A DNA stretch of 64,000 nucleotides from Lacrimispora amygdalina (GCF_900205965.1 NZ_OAOF01000012.1:62001-126000); one strand, 5' to 3'. Positions 34,633-43,985 are shown, counted from the stretch's first letter. The notes: generated by a model from the sequence alone, not told the origin. Numbers and translations: made by a program.

Positions 34633-35829
34633 TTAAATAATTTTATTAAAAAAATTTATTGCATCTTGAAGCTCGTTACATGATGCAATATATCCAGACG
34701 GATGTACAAAAATTAAGCCATTAGAAAATTTATTTAAGAGTGCTTTATCTCTTCCTCTTATCTCCTCTGGAAAATACATTCTTTTATATCCAGCTTTTAA
34801 ATCCAGGCCAATTCTTTGTTTTTCTTCCTCATTCATGTCTATAGATAAAACGCTATAACCGCCTCTCTCTGATGGATAAATAACACCCTTTACATCTTCA
34901 TGATCAGTAGAGAGAGATGTATAAGGTAAATATCGATCAAATATAAGAAGATCTTTTCTATTAGAACTTTTATAAATTCTCTCACACTCTTCTCTTGCCG
35001 GTAATAGTGAATTGATACTCTGAATTCTCTCCAGAATAATTTCTTCTAAGATATCAATCCTCTTTCTTCTCGGAATTAATGATATACCAAGTATAAAAGG
35101 TGAAGTTTTGTATTTGCCATATGTCTTATTAACTTGAGAAATAAATGTATTCTCAAACATTCTATTATCATCATTCATAAAAATATTTTTATAATATAAA
35201 TTCCAAGCATTACTTACTTTATCATAATGAATTCTGTTCTTATTATAATATTGCTTTTCATTGATATTTTCCAATGCTATCATAATATCGGGATTAATTG
35301 TTTTACAAAATCTCGGGATAAATGTTGAATTTTTAAAATGTTCGATTAATCCTTTTAAAATTGGTAAAAAAGTTTGAACTGCATGATCAAATGCTACATC
35401 TGACTTAATTTTTGAATTCCACTTTGGATTAAAATACTCAATTGATGAGGATAATAAGTTTGTGTTGGATGATGTATCGCATTTATCAATTTCAGATACA
35501 AAAACATCATCAAATAGTTCAGCATTCTCTTGTTCCATAAAACAGGAGCCATAATCTTTCCATATAAGACCAAAAGCTGCATACAATTTTCCATTGTTTC
35601 GTTTCTTTACCTCCATATGGTGATCATACTTTCCTCCTCCAATATCATAAACAATACCGGAGAATGAGGCAGGAACTTCATTTAAACGCTTGTATGAGAA
35701 TTTGGGATTAATTAGAATTAGTAAGCAAGTAGAAAGGACATCATCTGCATGAAATGTTCCATTATGTGTGATTCCTTCATTATATATTTTTAAATGGCCG
35801 GTGGAGCGGGCCAGGCTCTCAGAAAACAT
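34633..35829 (-). CDS. MYG1-family (UPF0160) predicted phosphoesterase/nuclease
   Basis: 398 residues. THNGTFHADDVL (21-32) and YDIGGGKYDHH (about 60-70) are the metal-binding signatures of the MYG1/DHH-like family, and VSEIDKCDTS fits the third acidic motif. Eukaryotic MYG1 acts as an RNA exonuclease; bacterial members are poorly known. The C-terminal region (GVIYPSERGGYSVLSI, HPSGYIASC) also matches the family. Start: AAAGGA is 14 bases before the ATG at 35829, a long spacing, so the true start is not certain. Confidence 0.8.
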   Translation of the reverse strand: MFSESLARSTGHLKIYNEGITHNGTFHADDVLSTCLLILINPKFSYKRLNEVPASFSGIVYDIGGGKYDHHMEVKKRNNGKLYAAFGLIWKDYGSCFMEQENAELFDDVFVSEIDKCDTSSNTNLLSSSIEYFNPKWNSKIKSDVAFDHAVQTFLPILKGLIEHFKNSTFIPRFCKTINPDIMIALENINEKQYYNKNRIHYDKVSNAWNLYYKNIFMNDDNRMFENTFISQVNKTYGKYKTSPFILGISLIPRRKRIDILEEIILERIQSINSLLPAREECERIYKSSNRKDLLIFDRYLPYTSLSTDHEDVKGVIYPSERGGYSVLSIDMNEEEKQRIGLDLKAGYKRMYFPEEIRGRDKALLNKFSNGLIFVHPSGYIASCNELQDAINFFNKII

Positions 35830-36231
35830 AGTAATATCTATATCCTTTCGTTTTACAAATCCAGCTTTGTTGACTCAAGCACTCCTGTCGGGTTAGTCAT
35901 CGGCATACATTGGTATTCTGGATTCAAACTTTAATAAAACTAAGTTTGATATAGATATAATGATAGATTTGTTAGCAGAAACAGAATCAGAAGCGAAATT
36001 CTTTAAAACAAAAAAGAACCAGTTCATCTGGCCTTTCAAATTTTCATATTGTAAACTTACCTTAGCTTCTCTTCAATTCACCGTTCCAGAAAATAATGGA
36101 CATAATCATGTCTGCCTAATGGGTTTGATAACTGAATACGTTTTATGTAATAATCAACGATTTCTCTAATTATTCTTATTAATAATAGAATGCGAGAATT
36201 TTATTATAACAAATTAAAACTCATTTATATA
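35830..36231. other. Intergenic region
   Basis: Contains a promoter-like TCTATCATTATAT on the minus strand (about 35955-35967) for the MYG1-like gene. Otherwise AT-rich sequence. Short frames on both strands lack ribosome binding sites and protein-like composition. I see no gene. Confidence 0.4.
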
Positions 36232-36269
36232 AAAAAAAGAAGAAGAGTTTTCACTCAGTCTTCTTCTTT
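36232..36269 (-). terminator. Rho-independent terminator
   Basis: AAGAAGAAGACTGAGTG.../CTCTTCTTC-type hairpin with T-run after the flotillin gene. Confidence 0.7.
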
Positions 36270-36277
36270 AATTATTG

Positions 36278-37830
36278 TTACTTTTCATAAAGCGGTTTGT
36301 CTAATTCATCCGTTTCATCTTTTGCCTCTGTACCAACTTCTGCTGCTAATACTGCCCTTGCCGCATCCGTAGAGGACACATTTTCCGGGATACCAGTAAT
36401 ATTGAGATTTTTCGTTACTTTCGCATCATATGTATCGGCTTTCATGATTTCAGAAAGGTCAACGCCAGTTGCTTCCTTCATTGATTCAAACAATTTAGCC
36501 ATTACAATCGGCACATTTCCAGCAACAGCGCCAATTCCATTACCAGCATCACCATTACCTCAATCTGAGAAAGTGGCTCTGCAATCTTACCGGCAATCTC
36601 TGGAAGGACCTTGATCATCATCTCAGCTGTAGCTACTTTGTTATACTTCTGGTAAGCTTCTGCTTTCTTTTCCATTGCTTCTGCTTCTGCTAACCCTTTT
36701 GCCTGAATAGCTATAGCTTCTGCCTCTCCCTTTGCCTTGATACCTTCTGCTTCCTGAAGCATTGCAAACTTTTCAGCCTCTGCCTGCGCTTTTTTCGCTT
36801 CCGCTTCTTTTTCCTGCTCATACTTTTTAGCTTCTGCTTCTTTTTGCCTTCTTGCCAAATCTGCTGCCGCTTTCTGCTCTACAGCATAACGGTCAGCATC
36901 AGCTTTTTTATTGATTTCTGCTTCCAGAGTTTGCTGCATAACTGCAACTTCTTTTCCTTTCAGTTCCGCTTCTCTTTCTGTCTTAGCAATCTCTGCATTT
37001 ACAGTAGCAGTTTGAATGGTTTTTTGCTGTTCCTGCTTCTGGATTTCATATGCTGCATCCGCCTGAGCTCTCTTGGCATCTGAAATCTGTTTTAATTCTG
37101 CCTTCTTAATTTCCAGTTCATTGTTTCTGGTGGCAATTTCAGACTCAGCACTTACTCTGGCATCATTCGCTTCTCTGTCAGCTGCCGACTGAGCAATGGC
37201 AACTTCTTTATTTGCGTTTGCTTTTGCAATGGCTGCATCTTTTTTAATCTGTGAAATATTGTCAATACCCAAATTGTTGATGACATCATTTTCATCACGG
37301 AAATTTTGAACATTAAAGCTTACAAGCTCAATACCCATCTTTTCTAAGTCTGGAATTACATTTTCAGAAACCTTGTTTACAAATGTTTTTCTGTCTCCAA
37401 TCAATTCCCGTAATTTCATGGTACAGATAATTTCACGGACATTACCCTCTAAAACCTCTGATACGATTGAACCAATTTCTTCAGCACTTTTATTTAGGAA
37501 ATTCTGTGCAGCCAAATCAATCAATTCATCTTCTGCTTTAATTTTTACATTTACTGCTGCATCTACATAAATGTTGATGCAGTCCTGGGTGGGCACCGGA
37601 TCCTTTGTCTGGATATCAAGCGGGATCAATTTTAAATTCAGCTTATCCAGTCTCTCCAAGAACGGAATCTTAATTCCAGCCCGGCCAATCAAAATCTTCT
37701 TTTTCTTTTTCAGTCCAGAAATGATGTATGCGGTATCCGGTGGTGCCTTTACATAACCTGAGGCAAGAATACCTAAAACTGCAATGGCTACAACAATAAC
37801 TGGAACAATACTTAATAATTTTTCTAACAC
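36278..37830 (-). pseudogene. floT: Flotillin (SPFH/band 7), frameshifted near the C-terminus
   Basis: The GTG-started frame encodes an N-terminal membrane segment, an SPFH domain (about 30-200) and the long Ala/Glu/Lys-rich flotillin coiled coil, ending near PEIAGKIAEPLSQIE. It then runs into a nonsense tail (VMVMLVMELALLLEM). The real C-terminus (AGNGIGAVAGNVPIVMAKL, then KEATGVDLSEIM...) continues in another frame to TAA at 36278. One base seems missing near 36556-36562. The truncated product might still work, since the SPFH and coiled-coil parts are whole. The gene is visibly more G+C-rich than its neighbours, suggesting recent acquisition. Confidence 0.85.
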
Positions 37831-38708
37831 ACGATTCTTCTATTATTTTACCAATAAATCTCGATTTGTTAATTAGAATAAGGTAACGTTATTTCTCCTA
37901 TTGCGATCACAAATCATATTGGCCTTATTTATCTAAAATCAATATTTGTGATACTATAATTTTAGGCTTCAATTAAGAACATTTTTCAACTCACGGATTC
38001 TAATATTGTCGATGTGGTAATAACACGATTGTTATATCGATCATTTTTATTTATATAAATGTTAAAACAAATAAATAGTTTTTCATCTATTTGTTTAATT
38101 AAAAATATCAGAGATATAGGTATTAATTAACTTGTATTCAATAGGCTATAAATTAATATACGCTCTAATTTTGGTATAATAACGCAGTCCAGAATTATCC
38201 CAACTATAATTTATATGTTTCTCATTTTCATGTACTTCAGATCTTGACTCTACATTTGACTTTATTACTACGCCCAAATATCACTAATAATGGTATACCA
38301 TGAAGTATTAGGCACGATAGAGACGAACTAAGGCATGTCAAATACTAAATCAAACGATCCACGGTATAAATTTTCTAGTATCATATATGAGGAATAGTAT
38401 AGAAAATGGAGAGTTAATAAAAGCACTCATGCAAGTTTCTTAACAAATAAGCTAAAAAACACAAGTAAGCAAAATGTTTGATTTAGAGACAAAGACAAAT
38501 GCAGGAACTATGATTTGTCAAAGTCAATGCCAAGAGTATTCTTTTTTGTTTTCTTTTATTGTTCTTAAAAAGTGAAATCAAAAGAAAATCAAATTGCCGG
38601 GCAATTCAAAAGAAGGAAAGAAAAAAAAGCAAGGAATACCCATATCTTTTTTGAAATTATAAAAGTAGTTTTTTATATTATTTTTTTCTTTTCGTTATTA
38701 CTTATTAC
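37831..38708. other. Long region without genes
   Basis: Nearly 900 bp with no credible ORF on either strand. Visible structure is a short palindrome AATTGCC/GGCAATT at 38593-38607, a GACAAAT/ATTTGTC pair near 38489-38514, and a purine-rich stretch on the plus strand at about 38560-38640. It could hold an origin, a centromere-like site or a non-coding RNA; nothing decides between them. Confidence 0.4.
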
Positions 38709-38753
38709 GCAAATCCGTCTTTGACGGAGTTTATACTCGTTAAAACGAGTTTA
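38709..38753 (-). repeat. Paired-hairpin element, copy 2 (intergenic)
   Basis: 45 bp, same architecture as copy 1: plus-strand start GCAAATCCG, inner stem CCGTC/GACGG, second stem ACTCGTT/AACGAGT, end CGAGTTTA. Located just after the end of the 38783-39289 gene's terminator region. Confidence 0.85.
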
Positions 38754-38771
38754 TATTTCTTTTGAATAACT

Positions 38772-38796
38772 AAAAAGAGCCCTTAAGGCTCTCTGA
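38772..38796 (-). terminator. Rho-independent terminator
   Basis: AGAGCCTTAAGGGCTCT hairpin followed by T-run on the minus strand. Confidence 0.75.
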
Positions 38797-39289
38797 AATC
38801 TTTTATATTATCTATTTTTTTAGTTATTATAAGTTCATCATTATTTATAATATTTCCTTTTAGAAACAAATCGATTTTTTTATTATTTGTTTTATTACCA
38901 ATCACCAGTTTATATGTGTAAAAAACTTTTTTTGTTACTTGTGTTGTATTTGCATATGTCTCTATAAACAATCCATTTTCATTAATAATTTCAATTGAAT
39001 TGATAAGGTATTCTTGATTTCTAACATGAACCTTTTTGTTATTAAAATTATCAATTTCGCAAGAAAAATCAGAATCTAAAAGATCTATATCTCCGATATA
39101 TTGTGTTTTAACATTACAATCCAGCACACTTCCGTATGTATAGCCACATGTACTCCCAATTACTGCAAAAAACACCGCCAACACTATAACGCTAGGTAGT
39201 TCGAACATGAAATCAACTCCCACTGCCATAGCCATTATCACCGCAATTACCGCACCAATTAATGCACCAATCATTATATATAATGCCAT
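38783..39289 (-). CDS. Hypothetical membrane-anchored protein
   Basis: 168 residues. Two hydrophobic, glycine-rich N-terminal helices (about 3-25 and 30-52), then a soluble beta-rich domain (about 60-168) with IGDIDLLDSDFSCEI. RBS GGGAGG 5 bases from the ATG. Unknown function. Its end overlaps the terminator. Confidence 0.65.
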   Translation of the reverse strand: MALYIMIGALIGAVIAVIMAMAVGVDFMFELPSVIVLAVFFAVIGSTCGYTYGSVLDCNVKTQYIGDIDLLDSDFSCEIDNFNNKKVHVRNQEYLINSIEIINENGLFIETYANTTQVTKKVFYTYKLVIGNKTNNKKIDLFLKGNIINNDELIITKKIDNIKDFREP

Positions 39290-39338
39290 ATTTTCCTCCC
39301 TTTCTTCCTTACAAAATATACAACACCTAATTTATTTT

Positions 39339-39761
39339 TTATCTTTGAAAATAATTATGATACCCAGTATTCATGATATTTGTACTTTCTTTTACTTCAA
39401 TTTCAGTATTACTTTCTGCAGAATTCACCTCAATATCTTTTACTTCCACATCCTTTTTTGCTCTAATTCCAAGAATCTCTTCCTCGTTTTCTTCTAATTT
39501 AATGCTATAAGTTTTCGATTTATCTAAAGTTTCTTTCACTATTTTTTTCCTGTAATCCTTTAATGGTGATGCAATCATTGTATACGGGATAGGAATTTGT
39601 TCATTAATTGATCCGCATTTTGTCGTACCCATAACCTTTATTTTGCATTCAGATACATCCTCATCTTTTAGTAATTCATTCAGTGAAGATACGATTTTTA
39701 ATGAATCTACGATATCCTTAAGCGCTTGTTCCTGTGAATTTGTTTTAAAAATTTTCGCCAT
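39339..39761 (-). CDS. Hypothetical protein
   Basis: 140 residues, charged, no membrane segment. N-terminal helix (QALKDIVDSLKIVSSL), a middle with Cys (KVMGTTKCGSINEQIPI) and an acidic tail. RBS GGGAGG. A TTACATAATATA promoter-like motif is upstream. Family not recognised. Confidence 0.65.
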   Translation of the reverse strand: MAKIFKTNSQEQALKDIVDSLKIVSSLNELLKDEDVSECKIKVMGTTKCGSINEQIPIPYTMIASPLKDYRKKIVKETLDKSKTYSIKLEENEEEILGIRAKKDVEVKDIEVNSAESNTEIEVKESTNIMNTGYHNYFQR

Positions 39762-39905
39762 TTTTTAATGACCTCCCTGTTTTTTATTGCCTTATATATT
39801 ATGTAAGAACACAATTTAGTTAAAATGATGTTGAAATTATAATTGTCATTATTAACAATATTGCATAATTAAACTATAAAGATAAACAAAAAGGAGCATA
39901 ACTAA

Positions 39906-40385
39906 ATGACAAACAGGACAAGAGATTATTATAGAAAGATGAGAAAAAAAGCAATTAATAGAAAGGAACGAATTATTAATTCATATAGATCTGATAACCT
40001 TCCCTCATACTTCAATGGTGTTGAAGACTGTTATGATTCTGATTATTATTCATGTGGTAATATTCGCCCTTATTGGTATGTAAAACATAAAGGAATGCTT
40101 TCAAAAGGGAAAATTTATTGCTCTTGTGATTTTTGTGCGTTTCATGAAATAACGGAACAAGACAAGCGTCAGTTGATGTCTATGGAGTCGAAACTGACTG
40201 ATTATTATGAGGACACTAGTTCTAAATATGCTACAAATATTTTAACACTTAGAAGTAATATTCGAAAAAAAGCTCATGGAGTGTATTATCCAAACTCATC
40301 CAATTATCCAGGCACTACTCTCTATAAACACGGAGATTCTAAGGCTTTCGATTATGAGGAGTTTATCACACTCAATCAGAAATAG
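39906..40385 (+). CDS. Hypothetical protein, Cys-containing
   Basis: 159 residues. Very basic N-terminus (YYRKMRKKAINRKERI), then KGKIYCSCDFC, a small Cys cluster possibly binding metal, and RSNIRKKAHG. It resembles small orphan proteins of Clostridia without known function. RBS AAAGGAG. Own terminator downstream. Confidence 0.65.
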   Translation: MTNRTRDYYRKMRKKAINRKERIINSYRSDNLPSYFNGVEDCYDSDYYSCGNIRPYWYVKHKGMLSKGKIYCSCDFCAFHEITEQDKRQLMSMESKLTDYYEDTSSKYATNILTLRSNIRKKAHGVYYPNSSNYPGTTLYKHGDSKAFDYEEFITLNQK

Positions 40386-40467
40386 CCTATTGTAATAACT
40401 CATTTTTAAAGATAATTACTGGGCTTAAATATCTGCAATATATATTGTATTTATTGAAATAGTACAT

Positions 40468-40492
40468 CAAAAGGCCTTTGGGCCTTTTTTTC
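40468..40492 (+). terminator. Rho-independent terminator
   Basis: AAAAGGCCTTTGGGCCTTTTTTT: stem AAAGGCC/GGCCTTT and T-run. Confidence 0.8.
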
Positions 40493-40640
40493 TATACCTA
40501 AATTTGATTTTATGATTAGGAAAAATTTTGAGAGAAATTTCTACGGATGAGGTATATATAGATAATAGCAATAAAATTGCAAAAATCATTTTCTATTATA
40601 TTTTCTTACATACTATAGAAAACAAGAAAGAAGAAAAATC

Positions 40641-41690
40641 ATGAATGTAAAACTAACAAATCGCATTGCTTCAAAATTAATAAAATTAAAGCAAAACAGA
40701 TCTGCCTTTACGACTGTTGCTTCTCTGGAAGAAATTGTAAATGGAGCTACAGTACAAAATGGAGAATTCATTGATACAAATCAATCCAGAGAACTATTCA
40801 AACAATATGCTGTGAATAAAAGAAATATCGATCAAGAAGCCTTTGACAAAGCATTTCCAAAGTTAGAGATAATTCATTCAGTTGACTTAATGAAAAACCC
40901 GTATCTAGAAAACATTTCACTGCCGTTATTTGAGAACGAAAGATTAAAACTCGAAACAAAATTTCACATGAAAAATGAGTATTGTATCATAGATCAACCT
41001 AATCAAACCTCTGAATTGATGAAAACTTTTAAATTAGGAATCTTCGATGGACCAGCGTATACTTACACGTTAAAAGAGAACGGCTCTATATTAGATAGTG
41101 TTGGTCCATATGAGATTAATACGATGAAAAAGCATATTAACTCTGCAACTGGAAATGTACTTGTATTTGGATCCGGTTTAGCCTATTACCCGTATATGCT
41201 TTCGTTAAAAAATAATGTTTTTAAAGTTGTAATTGTAGAATCCGATGAGCCTATATATAATTTTATCAGAAGAAATATTTTACCCTTATTCTCTAATAAC
41301 AAGGTGGAAATCATATTAAGTGATTATGAAAACTATATGGAAAGCCACGTCAATTTAAACTATGATACAGTTTTCTTAAACTGTTGGCGTGACACATGCT
41401 CAGGTGCTGAATGCATACAGAAGTTTGCTAAATATGAGCTGCTTTATCCGAATTCGAAATTTCAATATTGGTTGGAAGATTCCATTCTTGATACGTATGT
41501 AATAAACATAGAGGAATATTTCAATGCAAAGGTTGGGACAGATGAGTACCAGGATTTTTTCAAACAAGTGAATCCCGATTTGTGGCGATATATGGAATCG
41601 ATTGAGGATACAATTTCAAGACCAGACCAAATTAATTACTACTTGACGAGAAAATTCGCTAAGAAATATCTTACAAGTATAACGAAATAA
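40641..41690 (+). CDS. Rossmann-fold protein, possible SAM-dependent methyltransferase
   Basis: 349 residues. The segment NVLVFGSGLAYYPYMLSL followed by KVVIVESDEPIYNFI looks like motif I and the post-I acidic residue of class I methyltransferases; DTVFLNCWRD could be the motif IV strand. N-terminal 150 residues are unfamiliar. Target unknown (RNA, protein or small molecule). Weak A/G-rich RBS. Shares a bidirectional terminator with the convergent DNA methyltransferase. Confidence 0.5.
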   Translation: MNVKLTNRIASKLIKLKQNRSAFTTVASLEEIVNGATVQNGEFIDTNQSRELFKQYAVNKRNIDQEAFDKAFPKLEIIHSVDLMKNPYLENISLPLFENERLKLETKFHMKNEYCIIDQPNQTSELMKTFKLGIFDGPAYTYTLKENGSILDSVGPYEINTMKKHINSATGNVLVFGSGLAYYPYMLSLKNNVFKVVIVESDEPIYNFIRRNILPLFSNNKVEIILSDYENYMESHVNLNYDTVFLNCWRDTCSGAECIQKFAKYELLYPNSKFQYWLEDSILDTYVINIEEYFNAKVGTDEYQDFFKQVNPDLWRYMESIEDTISRPDQINYYLTRKFAKKYLTSITK

Positions 41691-41704
41691 TAATTTTTCA
41701 TATT

Positions 41705-41739
41705 AAAAAAAGAGAATTGGTTTTTCCATTCTCTTTTTA
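41705..41739. terminator. Bidirectional terminator
   Basis: AAAAGAGAAT/ATTCTCTTTT hairpin between convergent genes. Confidence 0.75.
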
Positions 41740-41810
41740 AATTTATTTACTTATCTTATCTGCTATTGTACTTGCTATATATGAGTCTGGCTTTACTAGG
41801 CTCCTTTTCT

Positions 41811-42752
41811 TTAATCACAATTAGTAAATGTTATTGGAATGACTTTTATTTCTTTACATCCTTCTTCTGTATCTGTCATACCTGCACAAGATAACATCTC
41901 TCCGGATTCAACGATAAACGCTTCTACTCCTCCATGCTTGCTAAAATATTCTGTTTTCAAGCAGATTTGTTTTACACTATCTACTACTATGTAAAATAAT
42001 CCCGTCGGACATTCTAAAAGATTTGTGATTGCACTTTCAACCAGATTCAAATTTGGTCTTAAGTTTTTTAATCGGCTTTCTGTTAATTCAATGGATCTTG
42101 GATTAATATCACAACCCAAGTAACTTCTTCCCAATCGGTTCGCTGCAACACATGTTGTCCCACTTCCAAGAAAAAAGTCAGCCACCAAATCACCAGGCTT
42201 ACTGCTGATTTTAATTACTCGTTCCACATACTCAATTGGTTTTTGTCCTTCATATCCAACTTTTTCGCTAAATTTATCATTTTGATTTAGGGCTTCAATT
42301 GTCCATACATCGGTATACCCTTTTACAATATTGTCATTAATTCTATGAATCGGTTTTGCGTAAAACAGCATACTCTCGTGTGCAGATTCCAATTTTTCAT
42401 AACTATAATTCTTCCAGCTTCCTTGATTCCAAATAATTTCATTTCGGAAAGAGTCAAAGCCAAAAACCTTGTCCAGTTCGACTCTTAAATAATGAATTAA
42501 TCTGTAATTACAATGCAGATATACCGCACCCGTATCTTTTATTACACGCCACATTTCTCTTAAACGTGGTTCATACCATTCCATTGCCTCAATAGCATTA
42601 CCTAATTTATCTTCATAATCATCGAAAGTTTTCCCTGTATTATAGAGAATATCGCAAAAAATCAAATCTACTGAATTGTCCGGTAAGTTCTTTAATAATT
42701 CTAAGTTGTCTCTTAAAAATAGCTGATTATTAAATTCTTCTTTTTTTAACAT
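41811..42752 (-). CDS. Site-specific DNA methyltransferase with altered catalytic motif (DILY)
   Basis: 313 residues, beta-class order. Motif IV reads CDILYNTGK (residues 33-41) where this family normally has DPPYNTGK. The rest is typical: RLREMWRVIKDTGAVYLHC, then motif I at the C-terminal side, ADFFLGSGTTC. The P-P to I-L change in the catalytic loop is unusual (the first DPPY-type enzyme in this window has DLPY). No restriction partner. RBS AAAGGAG. Lies just downstream of tRNA operon I. Confidence 0.88.
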   Translation of the reverse strand: MLKKEEFNNQLFLRDNLELLKNLPDNSVDLIFCDILYNTGKTFDDYEDKLGNAIEAMEWYEPRLREMWRVIKDTGAVYLHCNYRLIHYLRVELDKVFGFDSFRNEIIWNQGSWKNYSYEKLESAHESMLFYAKPIHRINDNIVKGYTDVWTIEALNQNDKFSEKVGYEGQKPIEYVERVIKISSKPGDLVADFFLGSGTTCVAANRLGRSYLGCDINPRSIELTESRLKNLRPNLNLVESAITNLLECPTGLFYIVVDSVKQICLKTEYFSKHGGVEAFIVESGEMLSCAGMTDTEEGCKEIKVIPITFTNCD

Positions 42753-42822
42753 TTTTTCTCCTTTAATAATTTTATATAATATATAATGTATTTTTTAATA
42801 ATTAGTAAATAACAGCAAAATT

Positions 42823-42851
42823 AAAAAGAGCTTTCATGCTCTTACTTTTTT
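42823..42851 (-). terminator. Terminator of tRNA operon I
   Basis: AAGAGCATGAAAGCTCTT hairpin then TTTTT on the minus strand, after the last tRNA. Confidence 0.75.
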
Positions 42852-42877
42852 GTATACATGTAAAATTTTCAAAAAAC

Positions 42878-42958
42878 TTCCCATATCCGGAATCGTACCG
42901 ACATGGATACTTAAGAGAATTCTAGATCCTCAGCGCTTGCCACTTACGCCATGTGGGC
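42878..42958 (-). tRNA. Degenerate tRNA-Leu(UAG)-like gene
   Basis: 81 nt, Leu-type D-arm and a 12-nt variable region. Anticodon loop TCTAGAA, so C at position 33 before UAG. Mismatches at 1:72 and 6:67, a broken T-stem pair and T-loop TACGATT instead of TTCGATT make it probably non-functional. Confidence 0.45.
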
Positions 42959-42989
42959 ATGAATAAATTTATAGGTATTAAATCAATAA

Positions 42990-43059
42990 TGTCCATAGTG
43001 GGAATCGAACCCACACATGGTTCTTAGCCATGCACGTCTTCCTGTTCCGCCATACGGAC
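42990..43059 (-). tRNA. tRNA-Leu(AAG), no variable arm
   Basis: 70 nt. Acceptor, anticodon (CATGG/CCATG) and T stems are sound and the D-arm is Leu-like. The loop CTAAGAA gives anticodon AAG. Only one base separates the anticodon and T stems, so the long variable arm normal for leucine tRNAs is lost. Confidence 0.75.
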
Positions 43060-43078
43060 ATTTCTTAAGAGAACTTAA

Positions 43079-43150
43079 TGTTCCTGAAGGGAGTCGAACC
43101 CTTATTTCCTAGTTCGTAGCCAGGTGGTCTATCCATTAGCCTACAGAAAC
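43079..43150 (-). tRNA. tRNA-Arg(ACG)
   Basis: 72 nt, good cloverleaf. Loop CTACGAA gives anticodon ACG (A34 is normally edited to inosine). A73. Confidence 0.93.
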
Positions 43151-43157
43151 GTAATAA

Positions 43158-43200
43158 AATTTTTCATGATGGGATTTAAATCCATAAGGCGTATTCCATT
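43158..43200 (-). pseudogene. Possible tRNA remnant
   Basis: A T-arm-like piece (ATGG, ATTTAAAT, CCCAT) followed by a few tRNA-like bases, with no complete cloverleaf. Suggests a decayed tRNA between the Arg and Leu genes. Confidence 0.25.
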
Positions 43201-43210
43201 TAAAGAAAAA

Positions 43211-43290
43211 TGCTCACAAAGGGATTCGAACCCTTACGCCTTTGGCAGCTGATTTTGAGTCAGCCATGTATTCTATTCCATCATACGAGC
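43211..43290 (-). tRNA. tRNA-Leu(CAA)
   Basis: 80 nt with a proper class II variable arm (GCC/GGC). Loop CTCAAAA gives CAA. Good stems. Confidence 0.95.
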
Positions 43291-43293
43291 AAA

Positions 43294-43364
43294 AGCACAG
43301 TATGGGAGTCGAACCCATCTTTTCAGTTTTGCAGACTGACGCCCTACCGCAAGGCTAACCGTAC
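43294..43364 (-). tRNA. tRNA-Cys(GCA)
   Basis: 71 nt. Loop CTGCAAA gives GCA; U73 as required for cysteine identity. Confidence 0.93.
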
Positions 43365-43373
43365 ATAAAAACT

Positions 43374-43940
43374 TTAACTATCAATTTTACCAATTGCTTC
43401 TGTCCAAAATTCAACTGAAACATCGTCAATTTCTTCTTGATATTCTTCTTTTAATTTCAATAATATTCTATAAAACGCCATTGCTTCATCCATCATTTCA
43501 AATATCATTAAACATTTTAGAATTCTTGTAATTCTTAGATAATTATGGTTTCCTGAATTTATCCAAATTTCTTTTCTCTTCTCAAAATCATTACCTTTTT
43601 CAATTTCTACTTTTTCTAATTTTAGGCCGTAAAATCTTAACATCATTTTAAATGACTTTTTAATATTTTCTTGAATTAGAGAGTACTGCATTGAATCTCT
43701 TTTTATTTGATTCATTTCATACTCTGTTAAAATTGGAATAAAAGGTTCTACTTTAGAGTACTCATACAAAGGAAACATATATTGAATATAATCATGTTTA
43801 ATTTCCAACTCATCATTACTCATATCCCAGTAATCTTTTAAATAATTACTGTTAATATTCCGAGCTTTATTTTGAAAGAAATCCTCATAAGTAAATCTTT
43901 TTTGTTTTCTCAAATTTATAATAAAATTTAAAATCCTCAT
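43374..43940 (-). CDS. OGFr-like domain protein inside tRNA operon I
   Basis: 188 residues. The central part (HDYIQYMFPLYEYSKVEPF, IPILTEYEMNQIKRD, KKSFKMMLRFYGL) matches the conserved region of the opioid-growth-factor-receptor family. That domain also occurs in many bacteria and its function there is unknown. It lies between tRNA-Cys and tRNA-Thr in the same orientation with an RBS (AGGTGA), so it must be transcribed with the tRNAs. A link to tRNA handling is only guilt by position. Confidence 0.75.
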   Translation of the reverse strand: MRILNFIINLRKQKRFTYEDFFQNKARNINSNYLKDYWDMSNDELEIKHDYIQYMFPLYEYSKVEPFIPILTEYEMNQIKRDSMQYSLIQENIKKSFKMMLRFYGLKLEKVEIEKGNDFEKRKEIWINSGNHNYLRITRILKCLMIFEMMDEAMAFYRILLKLKEEYQEEIDDVSVEFWTEAIGKIDS

Positions 43941-43985
43941 GTTATTTCACCTATTATTTTATTGACTATATAACAACTATTCGAA

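Noticed and set aside
35960..36169. 69-residue plus-strand frame after the MYG1-like promoter region
   Set aside because: No ribosome binding site, composition not convincing, no terminator.
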